Shown here: positions 8,341 to 17,003 of the stretch, piece by piece
Layout: each line of letters begins with the position of its first letter
How positions within the stretch are numbered: the first letter of the stretch is position 1
Assembly (NCBI RefSeq): GCF_003253485.1
Contig: NZ_QKTX01000001.1
Location: 1 to 64,000 of the forward strand
Direction: 5' to 3'
Source: Algoriphagus aquaeductus
GTDB lineage: Bacteria > Bacteroidota > Bacteroidia > Cytophagales > Cyclobacteriaceae
DNA: 64,000 nucleotides
The notes under the pieces: generated by a model
The model's input: only the letters and a program-made list of their open reading frames with translations
Databases searched by the model: none
Told to the model about the DNA's origin: nothing
Made by a program: the position numbers and the translations under genes

Positions 8341-9045
8341 ATGCAAACCACCCGTACCTTAGTCATGATTTATTCCCTGGCCCCGAGTCGGCAGGCAAGG
8401 GATAAGCAGGTCTTTGGGAGCAGAAATCAGCAGGCCGCTGTTACACTTTTTGATCGACTGGAGGGACGAATCCAATCAGTAGCAGGCAAAACCGGCCTGC
8501 CCACGCTGATTATCTATGACCATCAGCAGCCCGGGACCACCTTTGGAGAGCGCTATGCGGCAGCCTTCACTCAGATCTTCAGCCTTGGTTATGATCAGGT
8601 AATCTCAGTCGGAAATGATATTCCCGCGCTCAGCGAACATCATATTCTTCAGGCAAAAGAGGGTTTGGATAGTGGGCAGACAGTTTTTGGTCCATCCCGA
8701 GATGGGGGAGACTACCTGATAGCCCTGTCTAAATCAGCTTTTGAGGAAAAATCTTTTGCCTCCTTGCCCTGGAGAACTGACCGCCTGCACGAGGCTTTGC
8801 TTCAGCTGTTTGCCAAGACAAGTCCAGTCACTTGCCTGGAGTACTTGGTAGACATTGATACGGCTGAGTCCTTGGCTGATTCGATGACTCAGGCGCTAGA
8901 CCTTACTTTTAGAAAATTTCTGAAAGCCTTGCTGAAAAGTTTGGCAAAAATTGAGTTTCACGGGACATGCCAGCGGTTTAGCTCCCTACTTTTATTTGCC
9001 GGCCCTCGAAGGGCACCCCCACAAAACCACCTTTGTTTGGATTGA
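8341..9045 (+). CDS. DUF2064 (TIGR04282-type) transferase-like protein
   Basis: This 234-residue protein is related to the DUF2064 family of nucleotidyl/glycosyl-transferase-like proteins, often called rSAM-associated transferase 1. Family landmarks are FGERYAAAF, the VGNDIPAL segment (usually GSDxPxL), FGPSRDGGDYLIAL and the terminal DIDTAESL. The family often sits beside radical SAM genes, as here, and has been linked to arsenosugar biosynthesis in other genomes. The family-like part ends near residue 185. The last 30 residues (from FHGTCQRF) look unlike a normal tail, while the next frame reads a 37-codon segment from TTG 8951 to a stop at 9064. A frameshift or an eroded downstream gene is possible. 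Positions 9046-9243 hold nothing else recognised. Confidence 0.75.
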   Translation: MQTTRTLVMIYSLAPSRQARDKQVFGSRNQQAAVTLFDRLEGRIQSVAGKTGLPTLIIYDHQQPGTTFGERYAAAFTQIFSLGYDQVISVGNDIPALSEHHILQAKEGLDSGQTVFGPSRDGGDYLIALSKSAFEEKSFASLPWRTDRLHEALLQLFAKTSPVTCLEYLVDIDTAESLADSMTQALDLTFRKFLKALLKSLAKIEFHGTCQRFSSLLLFAGPRRAPPQNHLCLD

Positions 9046-9243
9046 ACCCGAGCTTTTCGGGTAATCCGGGTAACTGTTGGAAGGATACTTTTTCCAAAAT
9101 ATCCTCATGCTTGATCATGTAGAGCAGGATTTGGGTGTGTGGAAAAGGAACAAATTTCAACTTTTAGTTTACCACTCTTCAATCATTTCTGATTCCGAGA
9201 TCAACGATTTCGAGTCATATCCTTAACGCTTAGAACAATACTT

Positions 9244-12200
9244 ATGAAGCTACTATTTACTTGGATAATGGTCCTGGTGACAGGTGCCGTTTTTGCCCAA
9301 GGAGCTACGTTCACCGGCAAAGTGGTGGATACCCAAGGTCTTCCCATCCCCGGTGCTACCTTGACCGAATTGGGGACCCGAAATATCAGTATCACCGACG
9401 CAGAAGGGAAGTTCACCTTTCGCGCTGAAAAAGTCCCGTTTACCCTTCGGGTTAGTTTTATCGGATTTCAAACCTATCAGGTGGAAGTCACGGTTAGCTC
9501 GGATATTTCCCAAATCATACTCTCCGAATCCACCTCCGAGCTCAATGAGGTCTTGGTTACCGCATTGGGAATCGAGCGAAATAGGCAGTCGCTCACTTCG
9601 GCAGTTTCTGTGGTCGATAATCGGACCCTTAGCGATGTGCCACAGCCCAACCTGATCAATGCCCTTGCAGGACAGGTGGCCGGGGTACAAGTGACCAATG
9701 GCTCTTCAGGGGTGGGATCGTCTTCGAGAATTATTATTCGGGGTGAAAATTCCCTTTCCGGAAATAACGAGGCCCTCATCGTTGTGGACGGGGTGCCGAT
9801 TCAAAATAACCTGATCGCCTCGGTACTCTTCAATGACGGAGCCAATATTCAGGAAGTGGACTATGGAAATGGTGCAGCCGACCTTAGTCCGGAAGATATC
9901 GCATCCATCACCATCCTCAAAGGACCCGGTTCGGCAGCGCTTTACGGTACGCGCGGGGCCAATGGGGTGGTCTTGATTACCACCAAAAAAGGGAGAAAAA
10001 ACAGGGGATTGGGCGTTTCGACCAGTTCTATGGTGACTTTTGAAGACTTGCTTACCCTGCCTGACTACCAGAATGAATACGGTGGAGGTACCAATGGTCA
10101 ATATGCTTTTCAGAATGGAATCGGCGCAGGGATCAACGATGGCGGAATCAGCAGTTTTGGCCCCCGATTGAATCAGGGACAGTTGATCGCACAGTTTGAC
10201 AGCCCATCGGTAGATATTGATGGAAACCCGGTAAGAGCTGGAGATGTACTCAGCCGGACTTTTCCCAACGGAACCTTTACCCCCATCACGCCTACCCCTT
10301 GGATTTCAAGACCCAACAACGTGAGGGATTTTTTCCGAACCGGAGTCACTTCTCAGCAAGCCATTGCCCTGAGCGCAGGAGATGAAAAAGGCGGATTTCG
10401 TGCAGGTTATACCAATTTCAGAAATCAGGGGATTTTACCCAATACCGACCTGATGCGAGACGGGATTTCCCTCAGTTTGGACAGACAGCTTACCGATCGA
10501 TTGCGATTCGACTTGTTTTCCAACTATGTCAACAGCAGAAGTAACAATCGGCCTAATCTGGGCTATGGCTATGAAAATGTGATGTACGGATTCAATTGGA
10601 CCGGAAGAAACTTCAATATCGCCTCTCTCAGGGATTATTGGCAGGCCGGTCAGGAAGGCATTCAGCATTATGATTTCAATTACCTCTGGACGACCAATCC
10701 CTATCTCACGCTTTTCGAAAATACCAATGGCTTCGATAAAAACCGCTTCTTGGGCAATGCCTCAGCTACCTATGATTTCACAGACAAGTTGAGTCTAAGG
10801 GTTCGCCTGGGTGCTGATATTTTCGATGACAAGCGGACTTTCCGCCGGGCGTTTAGCACCAACAGACGGGTTTTTGGCGGGTATCGGGAGGATCAAATCA
10901 GCTTTCAGGAAATCAACACGGACTTTTTGCTTTCCTATGCCGACCGCTTGGGTAGTCAGTGGACTTATAGCCTCTCCGCCGGTGCCAATCGCATGAATCA
11001 GGAAATCTCCAATGCCTACACGGAAGCCAATCAACTGGCACTTCCGGGAATCTACAACTTGGAAAATTCCAGAGTTCCGTTGCGTGGAGCTTCCCAAGAA
11101 TTTTCCAAAAGAATCAACTCCCTGTATTCGTTTGGTAACCTGGCTTTCAAAGATCAGTTGTTTATCGAACTGACCTTCCGAAACGATTGGTCCTCGACCT
11201 TACCGGCATCCGATAATTCCTTTGCCTATTATTCCGGAGGGGTGAATTATGTGCTGTCAGAAGCGATCCAGCTGCCCAAGAAATGGTCTTATGCCGCTAT
11301 TCGCTTCAATGCCGCGAGTGTCGGCAATGACACGGATCCCTATCAGCTCAATAATACCTTTCAATTCAATCAAAACTATGGGTCGTTTATTCGGGTGACC
11401 AATCGTACGGTACTCAATAACCCCCAATTGAAACCCGAGCGCCTGAACGCGCTGGAGGCAGGATTGAATTTGGGTTGGTTCAAAAATCGGATGATGCTCG
11501 ATGTCTCAGCTTACCAAAATACCTCCATCAATCAGATCATCGGAAGACCGATTTCCACAGCTTCGGGATTTAGTAACCGAATTGAAAATGGGGGAGAAGT
11601 AAGAACCCGTGGACTGGAAGCGGCAATTTCGGGATCGGTGATCTCCAAAAAGGACCTGGAATGGACCATGGGAGTTAATTTCTCCACGTATCGAAGTGTG
11701 GTGACTCAGCTTCCCGAGGGAGTGACCCAATACGTGACCGGTGAGGCTAGCGTATTTGCAGGATCCGGAGGGTCCAACACCGTCTTTTATATCGCTCGCG
11801 AAAATGGTCGAATAGGGGATATGTTCGGAACGGGATTCAGAATGGTAGAAGGACAGGTGCTTTATGGCTCCAATGGACTTCCGATCCAGGATGCTACGCT
11901 TCGGTTATTGGGAAATTACAATCCGGATTTCTTCCTGGGATTCACCAATCAGTTGAGCTTCAAAAGACTTCAGGTCGGAATGGTTTGGGATTGGAGGCAA
12001 GGGGGTACGATTGTGAGCCGAACCCGCGCCTTGGGTTCCACTTCGGGGGTGTTGACCGAAACCTTGGAAGGACGGGAGACAGGGATTGTAGGTCAGGGTG
12101 TAGTCAATGTGGGCACCGCCGAAAATCCGCAATATGCACCCAATACCACGGTGGTCTCAGCTTCAAGCTTTTACAACAATTTCTTTGACCGAGGCAATGA

Positions 12201-12465
12201 AGCCAGTGCGCTGTACGATGCCAGTTATCTCAAACTTAGGCAGCTGAGCATTTATTATTCCCTGCCTGAAGCTTGGATTTCACGGATAGGATTCGAGCAG
12301 GTGAAAGTGGGCGTCGTGGGAAGCAATCTGCTATTATTTACAGAAAATCCTCACTTTGACCCCGAACTCAATGCCATGCAAGGTCAGCGATTGACCTATG
12401 GCGTGGAGGATATGTCCTATCCTTCTACCCGAAGTTTTGGATTCAGCATCAAAACCGAATTTTAA
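9244..12465 (+). CDS. SusC/RagA-family TonB-dependent outer-membrane transporter
   Basis: This 1073-residue protein has a signal peptide ending at VFAQ and a carboxypeptidase-regulatory-like beta-sandwich (about 22-100). A plug domain follows, with SusC signatures (NALAGQVAGVQVTNG, RGENSLSG, ALIVVDGVPI, GPGSAALYGTRGANGV), then a 22-strand-type barrel ending in KTEF. There is no STN domain, so no direct link to an anti-sigma factor is expected. It imports a bound ligand across the outer membrane using TonB energy. The SusD partner follows after 1 base. Its position downstream of an inner-membrane importer and cytosolic enzymes suggests that all act on the same compound. Confidence 0.93.
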   Translation: MKLLFTWIMVLVTGAVFAQGATFTGKVVDTQGLPIPGATLTELGTRNISITDAEGKFTFRAEKVPFTLRVSFIGFQTYQVEVTVSSDISQIILSESTSELNEVLVTALGIERNRQSLTSAVSVVDNRTLSDVPQPNLINALAGQVAGVQVTNGSSGVGSSSRIIIRGENSLSGNNEALIVVDGVPIQNNLIASVLFNDGANIQEVDYGNGAADLSPEDIASITILKGPGSAALYGTRGANGVVLITTKKGRKNRGLGVSTSSMVTFEDLLTLPDYQNEYGGGTNGQYAFQNGIGAGINDGGISSFGPRLNQGQLIAQFDSPSVDIDGNPVRAGDVLSRTFPNGTFTPITPTPWISRPNNVRDFFRTGVTSQQAIALSAGDEKGGFRAGYTNFRNQGILPNTDLMRDGISLSLDRQLTDRLRFDLFSNYVNSRSNNRPNLGYGYENVMYGFNWTGRNFNIASLRDYWQAGQEGIQHYDFNYLWTTNPYLTLFENTNGFDKNRFLGNASATYDFTDKLSLRVRLGADIFDDKRTFRRAFSTNRRVFGGYREDQISFQEINTDFLLSYADRLGSQWTYSLSAGANRMNQEISNAYTEANQLALPGIYNLENSRVPLRGASQEFSKRINSLYSFGNLAFKDQLFIELTFRNDWSSTLPASDNSFAYYSGGVNYVLSEAIQLPKKWSYAAIRFNAASVGNDTDPYQLNNTFQFNQNYGSFIRVTNRTVLNNPQLKPERLNALEAGLNLGWFKNRMMLDVSAYQNTSINQIIGRPISTASGFSNRIENGGEVRTRGLEAAISGSVISKKDLEWTMGVNFSTYRSVVTQLPEGVTQYVTGEASVFAGSGGSNTVFYIARENGRIGDMFGTGFRMVEGQVLYGSNGLPIQDATLRLLGNYNPDFFLGFTNQLSFKRLQVGMVWDWRQGGTIVSRTRALGSTSGVLTETLEGRETGIVGQGVVNVGTAENPQYAPNTTVVSASSFYNNFFDRGNEASALYDASYLKLRQLSIYYSLPEAWISRIGFEQVKVGVVGSNLLLFTENPHFDPELNAMQGQRLTYGVEDMSYPSTRSFGFSIKTEF

Positions 12466-12466
12466 T

Positions 12467-13921
12467 ATGAACAAGTCATACCTCAATCGATTTACCTTTC
12501 CTTTCCTGTTGGCCTTGATCCTGATGGGAGCAGCCTGTACGGAAGGTTTTGAAGAAATCAATGAAAATCCAAATGCACCCGAACAGATTGGACCGCAGTT
12601 TTTGCTTTCAAATGTCATCTCGGTAGCTGCGGATCGAAATACTTATGAGCAGGGGTTTAGGTTGGCCAACTACTTGGCCCAATTTGCAGCCAGTGTGGAA
12701 TTTGAGCGGATCGACCGATACGAGATGGGCAGTAATGCCGGATATTGGAACGGAACTTATCGCCTGATCAATGATCTGGAAAGTATCAAAAAAAGCCCCG
12801 GAACCAACGAGGCCTACCAGGCGGTTGCCGATATTCTTCGTGCGTACCTTTTCTCCCAACTGACCGATATGTGGGGTGATGTGCCTTATACAGATGCCAT
12901 CAAAGCTGGAGAAGGGAATTTTGCTCCAGCCTATGACACGCAGGAGTCGATCTATACAGATCCTCAGCAGGGCATTCTTGCCACCTTACGCAAAGCCAGT
13001 GAAACCCTAGCCGCTACCAATTCCCGAATTCAGGGAGATATGATGTTTGGCAATGACCTGAATAAGTGGAGGAGATTTGCCAACTCACTCCGCTTCAGAT
13101 TTCTATTGAGGATCAGTAAGCGGCTATCAAATTTCTCAGAGATGCAGCAATTGGCTGATTCAGGGGATTTGATGCGGGGAAATGGGGACAATGCAGTGGT
13201 GCCTTATCTGACCTCTGCTCCCAATCAATGGCCCATGTCTCAGGCCGCTTTGGGACTTTATCAGGAGCATCGGATGACCTTGACGGTAGATTCTGTCCTG
13301 CGACTTTGGAATGATCCCCGGCAAAACATTTTGTACAAACCTACCGCAGCCAGTGTCACGGCGGGCAATCCCCAGTTTAAAGGCCTGCAAAATGGCCTCA
13401 ATCGGGAAACGATCAATGAACGGGGGATCAATCTGAATGATGTTTCGCTATTTGGAGCGATTTTCAGGGATGTTCCCAATGGCGTAGATGCGCAATATAT
13501 GCTTTATTCCGAGCTCCAGTTCTCCCTGGCTGAGGCGGTCGAACGAGGCTTGATCCAAGGCAATGCTTCCGCCTATTATGAGGCTGGAATCCGGGCCCAT
13601 TTCCAATACTTACGGGCCGAATTACCCCCTTCCTACCTGAGTCAAGCTTCAGTGGCCTTGAATGGGGACAGGAATCTGGAAAAAATATTAACCCAAAAGT
13701 GGCTTTCCTTGATCAATAATGGGCATGAGGCCTGGTTTCAAGTCAGACGGACCGGTATCCCGGCGCTTAAGCCTGGCCCCGACAATCTGAATGAGGGAAA
13801 ATATCCGGTTAGGTATTTTTACCCGGAATCCGAGCAAGCCGTTAATCGGGAAAACTATCAGGCAGCAGTGACCCGCATGGGTGGAGACGATATCAATTCT
13901 AAAGTATGGTGGGAAAAATAA
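12467..13921 (+). CDS. SusD/RagB-family surface lipoprotein (SusD-like type 2)
   Basis: This 484-residue lipoprotein has a signal peptide and the lipobox MGAA-C (Cys23). The ATG at 12467 was chosen, one base after the SusC stop; an upstream in-frame start would only prepend 23 residues read from SusC. The N-terminal text GFEEINENPNAPEQI is typical of the SusD-like_2 branch, as are the TPR-like helices around YLFSQLTDMWGDVPYTDA and the late KWLSLINNGHEAWFQVRRTG. It caps the SusC channel and captures ligand at the cell surface. Members of this branch are often found outside classical glycan loci. Confidence 0.92.
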   Translation: MNKSYLNRFTFPFLLALILMGAACTEGFEEINENPNAPEQIGPQFLLSNVISVAADRNTYEQGFRLANYLAQFAASVEFERIDRYEMGSNAGYWNGTYRLINDLESIKKSPGTNEAYQAVADILRAYLFSQLTDMWGDVPYTDAIKAGEGNFAPAYDTQESIYTDPQQGILATLRKASETLAATNSRIQGDMMFGNDLNKWRRFANSLRFRFLLRISKRLSNFSEMQQLADSGDLMRGNGDNAVVPYLTSAPNQWPMSQAALGLYQEHRMTLTVDSVLRLWNDPRQNILYKPTAASVTAGNPQFKGLQNGLNRETINERGINLNDVSLFGAIFRDVPNGVDAQYMLYSELQFSLAEAVERGLIQGNASAYYEAGIRAHFQYLRAELPPSYLSQASVALNGDRNLEKILTQKWLSLINNGHEAWFQVRRTGIPALKPGPDNLNEGKYPVRYFYPESEQAVNRENYQAAVTRMGGDDINSKVWWEK

Positions 13922-14313
13922 GCGACCCGGTAGATCCGGGTACACCGACAGTATATTTTATCTACAATGCAAATTCAGGTAAGTTTAATGCTTACCTGGA
14001 TATGCTTCACAAGGTCATTTCACCGAAAACCTACCCTTGCCAACTCTGTGATATTACGTATGGAGTGAGTAAAATCCGGCCGGCTTGGAAAGAGTTTCGG
14101 GAAAAAAGCAGGCTACACATGATATTCCTTCATAAGGATGAATGGGAAGAAGCCTTTCCGGGGAAAACGATTCCCCTTCCCTCGGTATTGCTGGACCGAG
14201 GAAAAGGCTTGGAAGTGATTTTGGGAGCCTCGGACTGGAATGGGGTAGGTCTTGAGGATTTGATGAACCGGTTGACAAGCTTGGAAGCTGAATTGATTTC
14301 AGGGGAATTCTAA
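13906..14313 (+). CDS. Small uncharacterised cytosolic protein with CxxC
   Basis: The 135-residue protein has no signal peptide or membrane segment. It has a CQLC pair (Cys45, Cys48) in the context KTYPCQLCDITYG, a preceding YFIYNANSGKFNAYLDMLHK segment and no nucleotide-binding P-loop. I recognise it as a type of small conserved protein seen in Bacteroidota, but I cannot assign a function; the CxxC may bind metal or be redox active. Its ATG overlaps the end of the SusD gene by 16 bases, so it belongs to the same transcript and is the last gene before a terminator. Confidence 0.75.
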   Translation: MVGKISDPVDPGTPTVYFIYNANSGKFNAYLDMLHKVISPKTYPCQLCDITYGVSKIRPAWKEFREKSRLHMIFLHKDEWEEAFPGKTIPLPSVLLDRGKGLEVILGASDWNGVGLEDLMNRLTSLEAELISGEF

Positions 14314-14372
14314 GTCCACCTGTTGCGCGTAGACTACCCCCCAGCCTTTTCTTCGGGGTAGTGTCCGATTGG

Positions 14373-14439
14373 CAAAAGCCTTTCTTTCTCGTTGCTTAGG
14401 CGATTGCTAAAAGCTGAGGAGAGAAAAGGCTTTTTTTAT
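14373..14439 (+). terminator. Rho-independent-type terminator after the 1863-14313 gene run
   Basis: An AAAAGCCTTTCTTTCTC arm pairs with GAGAGAAAAGGCTTTT across a loop of about 30 bases that can form a small inner hairpin, and a run of T follows (14431-14437). A second, shorter stem CTACCCC/GGGGTAG sits just upstream at 14334-14361 without a T-run. Position and structure suit the end of the preceding operon. Confidence 0.78.
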
Positions 14440-14442
14440 TTT

Positions 14443-14592
14443 ATGTGTATCCGCATGCTTGCACGTTACCGATTTAAATTAGGTTTTGTGGTTCCAAATA
14501 GGCGGATTCCCCCTTTCTAAGGGGGCTAGGGGGATTTTTCATAAAGGAAAATTCGCTATTCGAGACTTACGTGCATTGTTCCGGATACACAT
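14443..14592 (+). mobile_element. MITE-like element, family II (copy 1)
   Basis: This 150-bp element has terminal inverted repeats: the left end ATGTGTATCCGCATGCTTGC matches the right end GCATTGTTCCGGATACACAT on the opposite strand, with a 7-base mismatch block inside the arms. The centre holds CCCCCTTTCTAAGGGGGCTA followed by GGGGGATTT. A second copy of almost the same length is at 61193-61340, and a fragment of the central word is at 44857-44884. No coding capacity. The flanks are AT-rich and no certain target duplication can be read. Confidence 0.7.
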
Positions 14593-14648
14593 ATTTTATT
14601 TTTTGCCAGTAACATTAGGAGGGGTGACTTTAAAAATTGCCTTTAAAG

Positions 14649-14793
14649 ATTATACGGAACTTTGCCAGTAGTCAAGTTAGAAGCTTAAATTAACTGGTAA
14701 ATTCCAATTCATGGACTTCTTCGGTCTTCCGTCTACGGTCTCCCAGCCCAAAATCAGAGGAATATTCGTCAACTGGAAGAATGGCGTATTATC
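14649..14793 (+). mobile_element. MITE-like element, family I (copy 1)
   Basis: A 145-bp non-coding element with imperfect terminal inverted repeats: the left end ATTATACGGAACTTTGCCAG and the right end AACTGGAAGAATGGCGTATT. The interior contains CTTCGGTCTTCCGTCTACGG and the word CAGCCCAAAATCAGAGGAAT. A sister copy follows after only 15 bases (14809-14945), and a third is at 59245-59373. A truncated left-hand piece (GCCAGTAACATT) appears to lie at about 14605-14616. No transposase is encoded nearby. Confidence 0.68.
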
Positions 14794-14808
14794 AGATTGC
14801 CTTCAATG

Positions 14809-14945
14809 AATATACGGAATCTTGCCAGTAGCATTTCTAAAGGTCAGAAGACCAAGGTAACGCCATGTCTTTGGGAATCTTCGGTCTTCGGTCTTCCAGC
14901 CCAAAATCAGTGGAATATTCGTCAACTGGCAGAATGGCGTATAAT
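14809..14945 (+). mobile_element. MITE-like element, family I (copy 2)
   Basis: A 137-bp copy in direct tandem with the element at 14649. The left end reads AATATACGGAATCTTGCCAG and the right end AACTGGCAGAATGGCGTATA. The inner CTTCGGTCTTCGGTCTTCCA and CAGCCCAAAATCAGTGGAAT are nearly identical to copy 1. The remaining bases up to the esterase start at 15129 show nothing recognised. Confidence 0.68.
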
Positions 14946-15128
14946 CAGTTTGCCTTTTTCCTGTGGCAAAACCCCAATAAGGCCCAGGCCGACCAGGATG
15001 TAAAATCTTATCGCTTTAACGGGATTTGTACTGTCTGCTGAATCGGTATACTGCTTTAGAAGAAAATCCGCTTTTTAATTTTGGATTAAAGGCAGGCGTT
15101 TTAAACTTTAGCCTGAATTTTTGACATC

Positions 15129-16022
15129 ATGAATATTTCAAAAAGACAAATCATCATCTGTTGTGCCTTTTTAGCCGCTATTCTGGGGTTTTATTGGGCT
15201 TGGGGAAAACTAACAAGTCCTTATGGAGTGCAGAAAGTCAGCTTCATTCCATCAAAATCGGAAACGTTTACAAAAGGAAAATTGAATTTTTCTATATACA
15301 GAGCAAGCAATGGGGTTAATCAAGATGTCATTTACCATTTTCACGGAAGAAACCTGGATCATACCATCTGGAATGATGACACCTATTTTACGGCTTTAAT
15401 TCAGTCCCATTGGCAAAAAACAGAATTAAAACCTCCCACAGTTGTTTTAATTTCCTATGGTCCTGAATGGTTACTTACAGCTAAAAATTCTAAAGAAGAA
15501 AGTGGCTTAATGGATGACTTCATTTCCAATCTACCGTTTATTGAGTCCAAAATCGGCAAACCCAGAAACAGAATTTTAATCGGCGAGTCCATGGGCGGAC
15601 TCAATGTTTTAATCTTAGGACTTAGTCATCCCGAATTGTTCTCCAGAGTGGCATCATTATGTCCGGGTGTTTATTTAGACTCTCCATTTTCAGATTTAGA
15701 TAAAATAATGGCAGCAATGAAACGTACAGGAGCTGACCCCAAAGTGGCACTTGGAATTTACTTGATGGCTAAAAAATATATATCAAATGAGCAAGAATGG
15801 AAGAATATTTCACCGATTGAATTAATCAAAAAAGCCAATAGTCAATACCCCGAACTCTACCTGTCTTGTGGACTTTATGATAAGTTTGGCAACTATGAGG
15901 GTTCCGAAGCGCTGGCCAACCTGGCAGTTTCGAAAGGAGTGAAGACCCAATGGCATCCAATGTATGGGGGGCATTGTGCCATGGATATCTACTCATTATC
16001 AAACTTTTTAATTATCAATTAA
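15129..16022 (+). CDS. Alpha/beta-hydrolase esterase with N-terminal membrane anchor
   Basis: The 297-residue protein begins with an uncleaved-looking hydrophobic segment (residues 8-26, IIICCAFLAAILGFYWAWG) and then an alpha/beta-hydrolase domain. It has an HFHG oxyanion region (70-73), the nucleophile elbow GESMGG (Ser154), an acid in GLYDKFG (Asp251) and the catalytic His282 in GGHCAMD. The pattern matches the esterase D / antigen-85-like family, enzymes that cleave or transfer simple acyl esters; the substrate is unknown. It stands alone between MITE-like elements and a repeat block. Codons look more AT-rich than in the flanking operons, which could point to a separate history. Confidence 0.8.
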   Translation: MNISKRQIIICCAFLAAILGFYWAWGKLTSPYGVQKVSFIPSKSETFTKGKLNFSIYRASNGVNQDVIYHFHGRNLDHTIWNDDTYFTALIQSHWQKTELKPPTVVLISYGPEWLLTAKNSKEESGLMDDFISNLPFIESKIGKPRNRILIGESMGGLNVLILGLSHPELFSRVASLCPGVYLDSPFSDLDKIMAAMKRTGADPKVALGIYLMAKKYISNEQEWKNISPIELIKKANSQYPELYLSCGLYDKFGNYEGSEALANLAVSKGVKTQWHPMYGGHCAMDIYSLSNFLIIN

Positions 16023-16069
16023 TTGGACTTCAGGCCTGTCCCAATTGCCGGGACTGATTTTTCGCTGCT

Positions 16070-16430
16070 GTGAGTTTCACCACTCACAGCAGACAACGGT
16101 TATCCAGCTTCTCCAGAAGCTGGACCCCATCTGTCGCCAACCCGAAAACTGGACAACTCGACAACTGGACAACAGGACAACCTGACAACCCGTTGCTTCG
16201 ACTAGGCTCAGCACAGGCAACCGGACAACCTGCCCTCCCGGAGGCGGGCGCGAAGCTGACAACCCGACAACTGGACAACCACTTACTCCTTACAATTTAC
16301 GACTAACCAAGGCCGCTCCCTGTAACTCAAAAAAAGCTTCAGCTTTTTTTCTTAGCGACCTTGAAAAGCTCAATCGAAGAATAAAGGAGTGAAGTTCTGA
16401 AAGAGCTAACCCTCTGATCTTCGCCGCTGT
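16070..16430 (+). repeat. Composite intergenic repeat block
   Basis: The order of modules is: a hairpin word around GTGAGTTTCACCACTCAC, the phrase CTCCAGAAGCTGGACC, an 8-bp-period tract of GACAAC words (16138-16190), the phrase GCTTCGACTAGGCTCAGCAC (16195-16214), more GACAAC words, then a conserved tail. The tail contains ACTCAAAAAAAGCTTCAGCT and TTGAAAAGCTCAATCGAAGA and recurs at about 32200-32290 and 34940-35030. No gene is present between 16023 and 17003. Confidence 0.7.
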
Positions 16431-16900
16431 GAGTGTTCTCACTTAATGCTCCGGGTGTCCTTCGCCTCCGTGAGTGTCCTCACTCACGGCAAACTACCTT
16501 CCCCGGGTCGTATTCCCGATTTGGCGCCGGTTGTCCTGCTTCTCCAGAAGCTGGACTCGATCTGTCGACAACTGGGCAACTCGACAACTGGACAACTGGA
16601 CAACCACTTACTTCCGCTGGGTCGGATTTGCAATCCGACCCTATTATCCTTGGGATTTGTAATCCCACATTCCTTTGTCCAAGTCTGACTTTCTCCAGAA
16701 GCTGGACCCCATCAGCCGCCAACCCGACAACTGGATAACCCGACAACTCGACAACAGGACAACCCGACAACCCGACAACTGGATAACCCGACAACTGGAT
16801 AACCTGACAACCCGATGCTTCGACTAGGCTCAGCACTGGCAACAGGACAACCCTGGAACCTCCTTACCTCCAAACTCCCACACTCCCCAACTCCCATCCC
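16431..16900 (+). repeat. Composite intergenic repeat block with twin hairpin
   Basis: It begins with a CCGTGAGTG/CACTCACGG hairpin (about 16467-16490), then CTCCAGAAGCTGGAC, GACAAC octamers, and the hairpins GGGTCGGATT/AATCCGACCC (16619-16641) and GGGATT/AATCCC (16652-16666). A second CTCCAGAAGCTGGACC follows, then a long run of GACAACCC/GGATAACC octamers (16715-16812) and the CTTCGACTAGGCTCAGCAC phrase. It closes in a C-rich CTCCCACACTCC tract about 110 bases before the sigma-factor start. Open frames across it only translate the repeat. Confidence 0.7.
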
Positions 16901-17003
16901 CCTCAAATACAAATTTTGTATTCCGCATAGGGGTTTTTCCTTTCCGAGTTGTCCTAAAATCAAAAACCAAAATCCTAACTTGCCAGAAAAGTATTCCTTT
17001 TTC

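Noticed and set aside
8978..9160. Short - strand open frame of 60 codons antisense to the DUF2064 gene end
   Set aside because: No recognisable motif; it is the complement of the region with an alternative + frame, and neither frame has support beyond being open.
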